From Ruminococcus sp. (GTDB taxonomy: Bacteria > Bacillota > Clostridia > Oscillospirales > Acutalibacteraceae), in the NCBI GenBank assembly GCA_022510955.1, contig JAFLSM010000004.1, forward strand, positions 1-64,000: a stretch of DNA of 64,000 nt. Direction: 5' to 3'. This document shows positions 54,821 to 63,314 of this stretch, in pieces. The translations under genes were made by a program, and so were the position numbers. The notes under the pieces were generated by a model. It had not been told where the DNA came from and did not search any database. It was given only the letters and a program-made list of their open reading frames with translations. The stretch's first letter is position 1; each line of letters begins with the position of its first letter.

Positions 54821-57800
54821 TTATTTTGCTATCACGTTACCTTCTCCAAGTTGATTTCTAAGTTCTTTAATCATTACATCATTAAGACTAACCCACATTG
54901 AAGAAGGCGCTTTGACCTGCCGTTTTGAATTAGAAAGATAAAAAATAACCGGTGTATTGCCTTCAAAAATATCAAGCACACGCTTTGCTCTGTTATATTG
55001 GTCTGTGTTTAAATCATCAATCTTTATATAGAGAGCGGTAAAATGTGTTTTGTTTGAATTATTTTGACGGTTATAAGTTGTATTATTTTGAACACCGCCA
55101 CTTAGTGACTGATTAACAAGCTCCATGTTTTTACATTCATCATTTGTGCGTGCCTTATCAACGGAGTCGCAGAGTATCTTAGCCTCTTCGTTCTCTTTAA
55201 AATTGAGTGACCCACGTATAATTACAGCATTGCCCTCATTAAGGAACATTCCGTATTTTTCGTAAACATTTGGAAAAACAACAATTTCAAGCGAACCGTA
55301 TCTATCCTCAACCGTGGCAAAAGCCATCATCTTGTTAGTTTTTGTTAGCTGTGTTTTTATTTTTGAGATAACACAAACAATCGAAACATTTTTTCCGTCA
55401 AAGTACAGATTACCGTCATTATTTAATATATCACCGATTCTGTCAGCCTTTGAAAGAGAAGCAAACTTTGTGTATTCATCCATTGGATGACCGCTTAAAT
55501 ACATTCCTGCAATCTCGTTTTCCATATGCAGAAGTTCCTCACGGGAAAACTCTTCAAGAGGCGGAATCTGAGGTTTCGAGGAGCGTTGCTCCTCCTCCGT
55601 TCCAAAATCAAAGAATGACATCTGTCCTCCGACATTATGTCTTGATTCGTATTCAAGGTCATCAAGTACTGTCTTAGAGACAGCGAGCAACTGACGGCGA
55701 TTTGCACCAAGTCCGTCAAATGCACCGCATTTTATAAGACTTTCTATTGCACGGCTGTTCATGTTTCTTCCGTAAAGCCGTTTGCAGAAATCATAAAAAG
55801 AGCTGTATGGTTTAAGCATCCGTTCCTTGATAATTTGGTCAATAAACTGCCTGCCAAGATTTTTGATTGCAAGTAAGCCGTAACGGATATTATTTCCGCT
55901 TACAGTAAAGCCAAGATTACTCTCGTTTACATTAGGTGGCAAAACGCTTATTCCCATTCGCTGACATTCGGCAATATAAACTGCCATTTTATTTTGATTA
56001 TCAAGCACGCTTGAAAGCAAAGCCGCCATATACTCATGCGGATAGTAGCATTTCAGCCATGCCGTTTTATAGGAAACAGTTGCATATGCAGCCGCATGAG
56101 ATTTGTTGAACGCATAAGAAGCAAAGCTTTCCATTTCGTCATAAATAGAATTTGCTGTCTTTTCATCAACTCCACGGCGTACACATCCGTCAACAATAAC
56201 CTCACCGCTTTCATCGACAAGTCCGTTAATAAAAATCTGTCGTTCCTGCTCCATTACAGAATGCTTTTTCTTGCTCATTGCACGACGAACAATATCTGCT
56301 CGTCCAAGGCTATAACCTGCAAGCGTTCTGAAAATCTGCATTACCTGCTCCTGATATACAATACATCCATAAGTTACATCAAGAATATCCTTCAAAAGCG
56401 GGTGCTTATAGCGTATGTGCGAAGGATTGTGACGGCAGTCGATATATGTCGGTATACTGTCCATTGGACCCGGACGATACAATGAAAGTACCGCCACTAA
56501 GTCCTCAATGCCCTCAGGTTTAAGCTGAGTAAGAACATTACGCATACCCTGACTTTCAAATTGAAACACACCTTCGGTGTTGCCCTTTGAAATCATATCA
56601 AATACCTTTTGATCATTCTCTTTAACATTTTCAGGATTATATTCAGGATGATTTCTGCGGATAATCTGCTCTGCATCCTCAATTACCGTGAGGTTGCGAA
56701 GTCCGAGAAAATCCATTTTAAGTAATCCAAGCTCTTCAAGAGTGGTCATTGTAAACTGCGTTACCACATTGTCGTCATTTTTTGAAAGCGGAACATAGTC
56801 ATACACAGGCTTGTCCGTAATTACAACGCCTGCGGCGTGCATTGTGGCATGACGAGGCATTCCCTCTATGCTCATAGCAATGTCCAAAAGCTGTTTTGTC
56901 TGTTCATCTTCGTTATATCTTTTGTTTAGCTCAGAACTGATTTTGAGTGCCTTTTCAATGGTAATATTAAGCTCCATCGGAACAAGCTTTGCTACAACAT
57001 CAACAGCAGCATACGGAATTGCAAGCGCTCTGCCCACATCACGAATTGCTCCTCTTGCCGCCATAGTACCGAAAGAAATTATCTGAGCAACATGATCAAA
57101 ACCATATTTACTGACAACATAATCAATGACTTCTCCTCGCCTATCCTTACAAAAGTCAATATCAAAGTCAGGCATACTGACACGCTCGGGATTCAAGAAA
57201 CGCTCAAAGAGCAAATTGTATTTTATAGGGTCAATGTCTGTTATTCCAATGCAGTAGGCGCAAAGTGAACCTGCACCCGAACCTCTGCCAGGGCCTACGG
57301 GAATTCCGTTTGACTTTGCATACTGCACGAAATCATTTACAATTAAATAATAATCAACAAATCCCATTGATGAAATTACATCAATTTCGTATTCAAGGCG
57401 GTCAATTAGACTTTTATCGGGATTTTCTCCGTAATGCTTATATAAGCCCTGATAGCAATTTCTTCTGAAATAGTCAAGGTGATCTTCATTGTTAGGAACA
57501 TCAAAACGAGGGAGCTTGCGAACACCAAATTCAAAGTCCACATTACATCTGTCAGCAATTATTTGAGTATTCTCATAAGCCTGCGGTAAAGTAGGAAAAA
57601 GCTGACGCATTTCCTGCTCGGTTTTCAGATAAAACTCGTTTGTCTGAAACTCCATTCTGTCATTATCATTTATTGTTCTGTTTGTCTGAACACAAAGCAA
57701 AATATTGTGGATGTTATGGTCATCCTTTTCAATGTAATGACAGTCATTTGTTGCAACCAAACCTACCCCGACTTCATCTGCAATTTTTATAAGGTTTGGA

Positions 57801-58354
57801 ATTATCCTTTTTTGCTCATCTATTCCATGGTCCTGAAGTTCAATGAAAAAATTTTCTTTGCCAAAAATATCACGATAGTAAACTGCCTTTTCCTTGGCTG
57901 AATTATAGTCGCCGTTAAGTAGTTTCTGTGGAATCTCACCTGCAAGACAAGCAGAAAGACAAATTAATCCCTCGTGATATTTTTCAAGCAGTTCATCATC
58001 AATTCTCGGTTTCGAATAAAAACCCTCTGTAAACCCGAGTGAAACGAGCTTGATAAGATTTTGATATCCTGTATTGTTTTCACAAAGCAGCACCATATGA
58101 TAGTAACGCTCATATGATGATGTTTTGTCAAAACGAGAATTAGGTGCAACATACACCTCACAGCCGATTACAGGCTTTATCCCCTCTTTTTTACAGGCTC
58201 TGTAAAAGTCGATTACACCGTACATTACACCGTGGTCCGTGATAGCAAGAGAGTTCATTCCCTTTTCTTTTGCAGCACGAGCAAGCCTGCCGATACGGCA
58301 TGCACCGTCAAGCAGGCTGAATTCAGTATGCAAATGTAAATGTGTAAACGCCAT
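54821..58354 (-). CDS. dnaE: DNA polymerase III alpha subunit DnaE
   Basis: This 1177-residue replicative polymerase begins with the PHP domain (MAFTHLHLHTEFSLLDGACR, ITDHGVMYGV). The palm holds GPGRGSGAGSLCAYCIGITD and the catalytic PDFDIDFCKDRRGEV. GVFQFESQGMR, a helix-hairpin-helix and a C-terminal OB fold (DRYGSLEIVVFPNVYEKYG) follow. In Firmicutes DnaE works with PolC on the lagging strand. It follows a GNAT gene by 24 bp. Confidence 0.97.
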   Translation of the reverse strand: MAFTHLHLHTEFSLLDGACRIGRLARAAKEKGMNSLAITDHGVMYGVIDFYRACKKEGIKPVIGCEVYVAPNSRFDKTSSYERYYHMVLLCENNTGYQNLIKLVSLGFTEGFYSKPRIDDELLEKYHEGLICLSACLAGEIPQKLLNGDYNSAKEKAVYYRDIFGKENFFIELQDHGIDEQKRIIPNLIKIADEVGVGLVATNDCHYIEKDDHNIHNILLCVQTNRTINDNDRMEFQTNEFYLKTEQEMRQLFPTLPQAYENTQIIADRCNVDFEFGVRKLPRFDVPNNEDHLDYFRRNCYQGLYKHYGENPDKSLIDRLEYEIDVISSMGFVDYYLIVNDFVQYAKSNGIPVGPGRGSGAGSLCAYCIGITDIDPIKYNLLFERFLNPERVSMPDFDIDFCKDRRGEVIDYVVSKYGFDHVAQIISFGTMAARGAIRDVGRALAIPYAAVDVVAKLVPMELNITIEKALKISSELNKRYNEDEQTKQLLDIAMSIEGMPRHATMHAAGVVITDKPVYDYVPLSKNDDNVVTQFTMTTLEELGLLKMDFLGLRNLTVIEDAEQIIRRNHPEYNPENVKENDQKVFDMISKGNTEGVFQFESQGMRNVLTQLKPEGIEDLVAVLSLYRPGPMDSIPTYIDCRHNPSHIRYKHPLLKDILDVTYGCIVYQEQVMQIFRTLAGYSLGRADIVRRAMSKKKHSVMEQERQIFINGLVDESGEVIVDGCVRRGVDEKTANSIYDEMESFASYAFNKSHAAAYATVSYKTAWLKCYYPHEYMAALLSSVLDNQNKMAVYIAECQRMGISVLPPNVNESNLGFTVSGNNIRYGLLAIKNLGRQFIDQIIKERMLKPYSSFYDFCKRLYGRNMNSRAIESLIKCGAFDGLGANRRQLLAVSKTVLDDLEYESRHNVGGQMSFFDFGTEEEQRSSKPQIPPLEEFSREELLHMENEIAGMYLSGHPMDEYTKFASLSKADRIGDILNNDGNLYFDGKNVSIVCVISKIKTQLTKTNKMMAFATVEDRYGSLEIVVFPNVYEKYGMFLNEGNAVIIRGSLNFKENEEAKILCDSVDKARTNDECKNMELVNQSLSGGVQNNTTYNRQNNSNKTHFTALYIKIDDLNTDQYNRAKRVLDIFEGNTPVIFYLSNSKRQVKAPSSMWVSLNDVMIKELRNQLGEGNVIAK

Positions 58355-58378
58355 TTTTACTCACCTGATATTTATTAT

Positions 58379-59164
58379 TTAATCATTTAATAACTTATTT
58401 ACATAGTCCGTACTTTTTGCTGTAATCTCAACCCAAGCAGGATAGAAACCGCATTTTATTGCATTTTTGACTGATTTTATGTTGGACCATGCCGCGCAAT
58501 AAAACGGGACTTTGCCCATTTTTAAAATCTCTAATGCAAGCCGGCTTGTCAGAGCAGATGCAATTCCATTTCTCCTGTATTCGGGCAGGACATCAACACC
58601 AATCTGATACATTGATTCACAGTCATCTGAGCAAGCAGCAAGTCCTATAAGTTTTCCGTCTTTATATGCACCTACTCCGAGAACATCGTGTTCGCTATTT
58701 TTACTTGTGAGTGCATTGCTCCAACTTGGTGAATAAACGTCGATTAAATCAGTGCTATGTAATACTCGTGTCTCATAATTACAAGGAAGTGCCTTTAATT
58801 TTTCAACATCAGGCAGGAAATATTCCGCCATATGACAAACACGAAAATTAAATTTTTGCAGTTCGTTATTGAGTTCAAGTAAATTAGGTGTCTCAAAGCA
58901 ACGATATGCCGAGTATTTTTCTATATATTTACTCACAACTTCTTTAAACTCATCACTAACAGATGCAACAATATTATTTCCGTATGAGACTAAATCACAA
59001 TCAAATGGCAGAGCAAATTCAAGGTATCGTCTTGCCTTATCATTTTTCTTTGATATAACTATTATATTATCACTCTTCAAAAAGTCATCAGGACTGCAAT
59101 TACAATCAAGAGCCGACTGTTTTAACGCAATATCAAAGATTTCCTTATTAGTCATCAGTTCCAC
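58379..59164 (-). CDS. GNAT-family N-acetyltransferase
   Basis: The C-terminal half of this 261-residue protein is a GNAT domain: KLIGLAACSDDCESMYQIGV, then PEYRRNGIASALTSRLALEI (acetyl-CoA loop RRNGIA) and AAWSNIKSVKNAIKCGFYP. The N-terminal half has no clear family signature. It is placed between xseA (2 bp) and dnaE (24 bp), so it is co-transcribed. The substrate is unknown. Confidence 0.85.
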   Translation of the reverse strand: MELMTNKEIFDIALKQSALDCNCSPDDFLKSDNIIVISKKNDKARRYLEFALPFDCDLVSYGNNIVASVSDEFKEVVSKYIEKYSAYRCFETPNLLELNNELQKFNFRVCHMAEYFLPDVEKLKALPCNYETRVLHSTDLIDVYSPSWSNALTSKNSEHDVLGVGAYKDGKLIGLAACSDDCESMYQIGVDVLPEYRRNGIASALTSRLALEILKMGKVPFYCAAWSNIKSVKNAIKCGFYPAWVEITAKSTDYVNKLLND

Positions 59165-59166
59165 TC

Positions 59167-60387
59167 CTAATTAAAGTCACCAATATATTTAGCTATAATT
59201 TTTCCGTCTGAAAATTCAATCAAAAATTCATCATCTATCGAAAGCTGATTTTTTGAGGAAACAACTTGTCCGTCTTTCTGTGCAATAGCATATCCCCTTG
59301 AAAGTACTGAAATCGGATTGATAGCCTCAAGCTTTGCAGCAGTAGCTTTTATACTGCTGTCTGCTTTATTGATTTTATCGGTTACAAAGCTTTCTACTTT
59401 ATTGCTAAGCACATCAAATTTCCGCTCATATTCATCAATTTTGCTTTGCGGAGACACAAGTGACAATCTTCTACGGAAGTCAATTATTAAATTGCTGTAA
59501 TTTTTCAATTTGACATCTGCAAGTGAAGAAATATACTGTAGTTGTGAATTATAGAACGACATAAGTTCGTCTTTGTCAGGCACTGCAAGCTCTGCACCCG
59601 CTGACGGAGTCGGAGCACGCAAATCAGCAACAAAATCACATATTGTAAAGTCTGTTTCATGACCGACAGCAGAGATTACCGGAATTTTACATTCATATAT
59701 AGCATAAGCAAGTTCTTCGCTGTTAAATGCCCACAAATCCTCGATTGAGCCGCCGCCTCTGCCAATTATAATGACATCACAGGCATTGTATTCATCAAGC
59801 CTTTTTACAGCATCAACAAGCTGACTCGGCGCACTTTCACCCTGCACCAAAACGGGACACATAACAATATCTGCGCATGGATAGCGTCGTGACAAAATGT
59901 TGCGAATATCCTGAACAGCCGCACCGGTAGGCGAAGTGATAACGCCTATTGTTTTAGGAAATTTCGGAATAGGCTTTTTATGAGCATTATCAAAAAGTCC
60001 CTTTTCGGCAAGTGAACTTTTTAGCTGTTCAAAAGCTATTGTCAGCGCACCAACACCGTCAGGCTGCATATCTTCAATATACAGTTGATACTGACCGCTT
60101 GGCTCGTAAACCGCTATCCTGCCACGACATATAACCTTCATTCCGTCCTGCGGCTGGAATCGAAGTGTTCTTGCATTGCCAGCAAACATTACAGCACGAA
60201 TTACGGATTTTTCATCCTTTAAAGAAAGGTAAATATGACCACTGCGATAGTGATTGGTGAGGTTTGAAATTTCGCCCGTTATGAAAACAATATTTAGTCT
60301 TGGGTCGTTTTCTATAATAGATTTAATATAAAAATTCAGTTGTGAAATATTTAAAACCTTAGGTTTTGCAAATTCAGGTGTGTACAT
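59167..60387 (-). CDS. xseA: Exodeoxyribonuclease VII large subunit
   Basis: XseA with XseB forms exonuclease VII, which degrades single-stranded DNA. The 406 residues show the N-terminal OB domain (NIVFITGEISNLTNHYRSGH), the catalytic core GVITSPTGAAVQDI, IIIGRGGGSIEDLWAFNSEE, SAVGHETDFTICDFVAD and RAPTPSAGAEL, and a coiled-coil C-terminus. The ATG at 60387 has AGGAAG upstream. xseB, usually next, is not present; a GNAT gene follows instead. Confidence 0.95.
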   Translation of the reverse strand: MYTPEFAKPKVLNISQLNFYIKSIIENDPRLNIVFITGEISNLTNHYRSGHIYLSLKDEKSVIRAVMFAGNARTLRFQPQDGMKVICRGRIAVYEPSGQYQLYIEDMQPDGVGALTIAFEQLKSSLAEKGLFDNAHKKPIPKFPKTIGVITSPTGAAVQDIRNILSRRYPCADIVMCPVLVQGESAPSQLVDAVKRLDEYNACDVIIIGRGGGSIEDLWAFNSEELAYAIYECKIPVISAVGHETDFTICDFVADLRAPTPSAGAELAVPDKDELMSFYNSQLQYISSLADVKLKNYSNLIIDFRRRLSLVSPQSKIDEYERKFDVLSNKVESFVTDKINKADSSIKATAAKLEAINPISVLSRGYAIAQKDGQVVSSKNQLSIDDEFLIEFSDGKIIAKYIGDFN

Positions 60388-61318
60388 TGATAAACTTCCT
60401 GTATGCAAGATATGCTATACCCGCTGCATTATCAGTTGAAAAAGCAGGAGCAGCAAAAATTGCATTGTATTTTTGTGTAAAAGTTTTGTTTATAATTGAG
60501 TTTGACATTACTCCGCCTGCATAAAGTAACGGAAGATTACCGTAATTTTCAAGCAATTTGTCGGTTACTGCTGCAAGCGACTGTTCAATATACTTTATGC
60601 AGTAGGCTGCAACATATTCAGGGGATTTGCCGCTGTCAATCAGCTTTTTACATTGATTTTCAACTCCGCTTAAACAGCAGTCAACTCCCTTTAATGTAGG
60701 ATGCACCTTAATTTTCTCGGTATTTTTAAGAGCAAGTTTTTCAAGCTCTGCACCACACGGAAAAGAAAGTCCAAGCATCAGACCTACTCGGTCAACGGCT
60801 TGTCCTGCATGCAAATCAAGTGACTTTGCAACAAGTTCCAAATCAAAACCGTTGTCTTTACCATTTACAAGTACAGCTTCGGTTGTTCCGCCGCTTATAT
60901 GAAAGGCAATAAAGTCCTTTGTAAACATGTCATCACGCTTTGCAGAAAAAAGTGCCGCTGAAATATGGCCCTCTTGATGCGAAAACCGAGCAAGCGGTAC
61001 TTTTAGAGCAGAAGATAAAATATCAGCCGTGTTCTCTCCAACAGTGAAACACGGCATATAGGAGCCATTAACAGGACGAGGTTTTACTGATACTCCTATC
61101 ATTTTAAGCTCTTTTAAATCTATATTTTTTACAAGTTGTGAAAACAACTGATGAAGCTGCTGGGTGTGGTGAAACACCGCATCACTCTGGCGAAGTCCAA
61201 GCTGACCATCCTTTACGGGCAAAAGCTTTTTTTGCTGGAGCATAACACCTGTACTGCTGTCATATAATGCAGTTGATGTTGTATAGTTTGAGGTATCAAT
61301 TCCAAGAAAAAGACTCAT
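60374..61318 (-). CDS. TsaD/Kae1-like (peptidase M22) paralogue
   Basis: This 314-residue protein has the ASKHA fold of TsaD: FLGIDTSNYTTSTALYD, the metal-binding histidines in FSHQEGHISAAL, AFHISGGTTEAVLV and YAGGVMSNS. It is more divergent and a little shorter than TsaD proper (about 335-340). Its place between nusB and xseA is typical of a clostridial paralogue, not of the t6A enzyme. The function is unknown. It overlaps nusB and xseA, so expression is coupled. Confidence 0.85.
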   Translation of the reverse strand: MSLFLGIDTSNYTTSTALYDSSTGVMLQQKKLLPVKDGQLGLRQSDAVFHHTQQLHQLFSQLVKNIDLKELKMIGVSVKPRPVNGSYMPCFTVGENTADILSSALKVPLARFSHQEGHISAALFSAKRDDMFTKDFIAFHISGGTTEAVLVNGKDNGFDLELVAKSLDLHAGQAVDRVGLMLGLSFPCGAELEKLALKNTEKIKVHPTLKGVDCCLSGVENQCKKLIDSGKSPEYVAAYCIKYIEQSLAAVTDKLLENYGNLPLLYAGGVMSNSIINKTFTQKYNAIFAAPAFSTDNAAGIAYLAYRKFINVHT

Positions 61319-61758
61319 TCTTTTTCCCCTGCCTCAATATCACGCACAAATGCTCCTAAAACGCCGTTAACGAACTTACTTTCATCTATTGAATATTTCT
61401 TTGAAAGTTCAACAGCTTCGTTGATTGACACGCCTTGAGGCACGCTTTCAACATATTTTATCTCATATATAGCAAGACGAAGAATAGCAAGAGAGGTCTT
61501 TGAAATTCTTGAAATTGACCAGTCTTTTCTAAGATATTTTGCAATAATATCATCAATTTCGCTCTGCTTGCCCTCAACGGCTGTTACAACAGCCTGAGCA
61601 TAGCCACAAATACCGCCCTTGTAAAGCTCGGCATTATCCTCGATTGTTTCTTCAAAGGGTTCGTCATCAAAGGATTTTGAAAACAAAAGCATAAACGCCT
61701 GCTCTCTTGCTTCACTTCGTGTTAATTTAACATTTTCTTTGTTCTGTTCATTGCACAT
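61315..61758 (-). CDS. nusB: Transcription antitermination factor NusB
   Basis: NusB with NusE (uS10) binds boxA RNA and stops early termination on rRNA operons. The 147 residues are all-helical, with LTRSEAREQAFMLLFSKSFD at the start and VPQGVSINEAVELSKKYSID then KFVNGVLGAF at the end. It has its own sigma-A promoter, so it is not dependent on the sporulation operon upstream. Confidence 0.95.
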   Translation of the reverse strand: MCNEQNKENVKLTRSEAREQAFMLLFSKSFDDEPFEETIEDNAELYKGGICGYAQAVVTAVEGKQSEIDDIIAKYLRKDWSISRISKTSLAILRLAIYEIKYVESVPQGVSINEAVELSKKYSIDESKFVNGVLGAFVRDIEAGEKE

Positions 61759-61792
61759 AATTATACCAACTTTTCAAAGTATTAACAGAATA

Positions 61793-61821
61793 ATTATAGC
61801 ACAGCACATTGAAAATGTAAA
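61793..61821 (-). promoter_or_regulatory. Sigma-A promoter of nusB operon
   Basis: TTTACA, a 17-nt spacer and TATAAT in the gap between spoIIIAH and nusB on the minus strand. Confidence 0.75.
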
Positions 61822-61827
61822 TAAATA

Positions 61828-62376
61828 TTATGCTCCTACAATAGAAATATTGTCGTAGTCAACTTTATAATGAGAAACAACAGCATCATCAATTACAAGA
61901 GCTGCCGTGTCGTTGAGCTCTTTGTCAGGCACAATTACAGTGACGCCCTCATCACTTATGTAGCACAAGCACTCTGAAAATCCCTTGGCTTTTATAATAC
62001 TTTCAATACTGTCCTGAATGATAAAGTTGCGAATCATAGTTTCTACGCTTTTTTGAGCATCACTTTTCTCCTCATCGCTTGCATTTTCAAGGTCAAACAC
62101 CTTTTCTGCATCATCAATTATGGTATCCTGTGTTTCCTTACGCTTATTGCGCTCATCTGCAAAATAACTTTGCTGTTCCTTTGACAATGCCATAGTCTGC
62201 ACAGCTTCGTCATCACTTGAAGTGCTGCCAACTGTTGCACTTACATATGATGCCGCACCAAGCTCCTTACTTGTTACTCCTGTGCCGGTACTGCCAAACT
62301 GCCAATTTACATACACAGCTGCACCAAGCGCCAAAACCAATGCTGCCAATACAATATACTTTTTTTGAAATTTCAT
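61828..62376 (-). CDS. spoIIIAH: Stage III sporulation protein AH
   Basis: SpoIIIAH sits in the mother-cell membrane and joins SpoIIQ to form the channel to the forespore. The 182 residues have one N-terminal membrane helix (YIVLAALVLALGAAVYVNW), a variable linker, and the ring-building domain (LENASDEEKSDAQKSVETMI, KGFSECLCYISDEGVTVIVP). The ATG at 62376 falls after the spoIIIAG stop; the ORF track's earlier start is inside that gene. Expression is expected from sigma-E at the head of the operon, outside the window. Confidence 0.92.
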   Translation of the reverse strand: MKFQKKYIVLAALVLALGAAVYVNWQFGSTGTGVTSKELGAASYVSATVGSTSSDDEAVQTMALSKEQQSYFADERNKRKETQDTIIDDAEKVFDLENASDEEKSDAQKSVETMIRNFIIQDSIESIIKAKGFSECLCYISDEGVTVIVPDKELNDTAALVIDDAVVSHYKVDYDNISIVGA

Positions 62377-62390
62377 AATACTACCGACCT

Positions 62391-62837
62391 TTATTCTGAT
62401 AATTTTGTAATACATACTTTTGCTGTTGAAATGTCAAGCGACTTTGTGACTGCCTCACTGATTCGCTCGACCACAACCGGATCGTCACCGCCTTCGCACA
62501 CAACAAGAACACCCCTGATGTGCGGCTCAATTTCCTTTGTTTTTGTGGTACTGTCGTTAAGATATACATACTCAACGGAATTTTCCATTGTCAACAAAAT
62601 CTTTGTCTTACCTGCACCTTCAATTTGTGATATGACGCCCTGAAGATCGCTTTCAATCTTTGTGCTATATGTTGTGACCGAAAACTCCTCCTCAGGTTTT
62701 GCGCTTCCGACATCAAAATCAACATAGGTTGACAGGAATATTAAAGCAATACCAACAATGCCTGCAATTATAATCATCCTCCTGACCTTATCATTTGAAA
62801 TCATTTGTTTTAACTTATCAGTTGCTTTATTCTCCAT
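62391..62837 (-). CDS. spoIIIAG: Stage III sporulation protein AG
   Basis: SpoIIIAG forms the large ring of the mother cell-forespore channel. At 148 residues it is shorter than the Bacillus protein (about 230). It shows one membrane helix (MIIIAGIVGIALIFLSTYVD) and the ring-building domain (SQIEGAGKTKILLTMENSVEYVYLND, then VVERISEAVTKSLDISTAKVCI). It lies between AF (3 bp) and AH (14 bp). Confidence 0.92.
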   Translation of the reverse strand: MENKATDKLKQMISNDKVRRMIIIAGIVGIALIFLSTYVDFDVGSAKPEEEFSVTTYSTKIESDLQGVISQIEGAGKTKILLTMENSVEYVYLNDSTTKTKEIEPHIRGVLVVCEGGDDPVVVERISEAVTKSLDISTAKVCITKLSE

Positions 62838-62840
62838 ATT

Positions 62841-63314
62841 TTACTCCGTCATTATGTTTGGATTTATTCCAAAATTATCTTTTATTATTTCCTTTATAGA
62901 CTGACTATGCTCTGCGTTGTCTTTACTAATATATATGCTGATTGATGAAATGATTATGCGGTTCTCGTCCTCTTTTGCAAGAATTATTTTGCAGGAATTT
63001 ATATTAATTCCGTTTTGTAGAAGAATATCATTTGCACTGTTTTCAAGATTTGTCTGCGTCTGCTTTATAATCTCATTGCTGTATGCCTCATCATTGCTTG
63101 ATATTATGCTTTCTGTTGTGGCATATCCTGATAAATTGATATCAACAGACGAGAACGCCGATATAATAGGAGAAATAAGCGAGCAGACAATAAATGCTCC
63201 GAGTACCAAATTGATAATCTTTTTGGTACTGCCATCTGTTATAAATGTTGAAACAAGCGTACATATAAGAGATGCCGCACATACAACAATCACAACTGTA
63301 AATAAGCCTTTCAT
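62841..63314 (-). CDS. spoIIIAF: Stage III sporulation protein AF
   Basis: This 157-residue protein has two N-terminal membrane helices (LFTVVIVVCAASLICTLVST and IINLVLGAFIVCSLISPIIS) followed by a soluble ring-like domain (NGININSCKIILAKEDENRI). This is the AF layout. The ATG overlaps the spoIIIAE stop as ATGA, so the ORF track's longer start at 63377 is rejected. Confidence 0.9.
   Translation of the reverse strand: MKGLFTVVIVVCAASLICTLVSTFITDGSTKKIINLVLGAFIVCSLISPIISAFSSVDINLSGYATTESIISSNDEAYSNEIIKQTQTNLENSANDILLQNGININSCKIILAKEDENRIIISSISIYISKDNAEHSQSIKEIIKDNFGINPNIMTE

Noticed and set aside
56036-56485. 149-residue plus-strand ORF inside dnaE
   Set aside because: It is a shadow of dnaE codons, rich in Cys, Arg and Ser, without a start site or neighbours.
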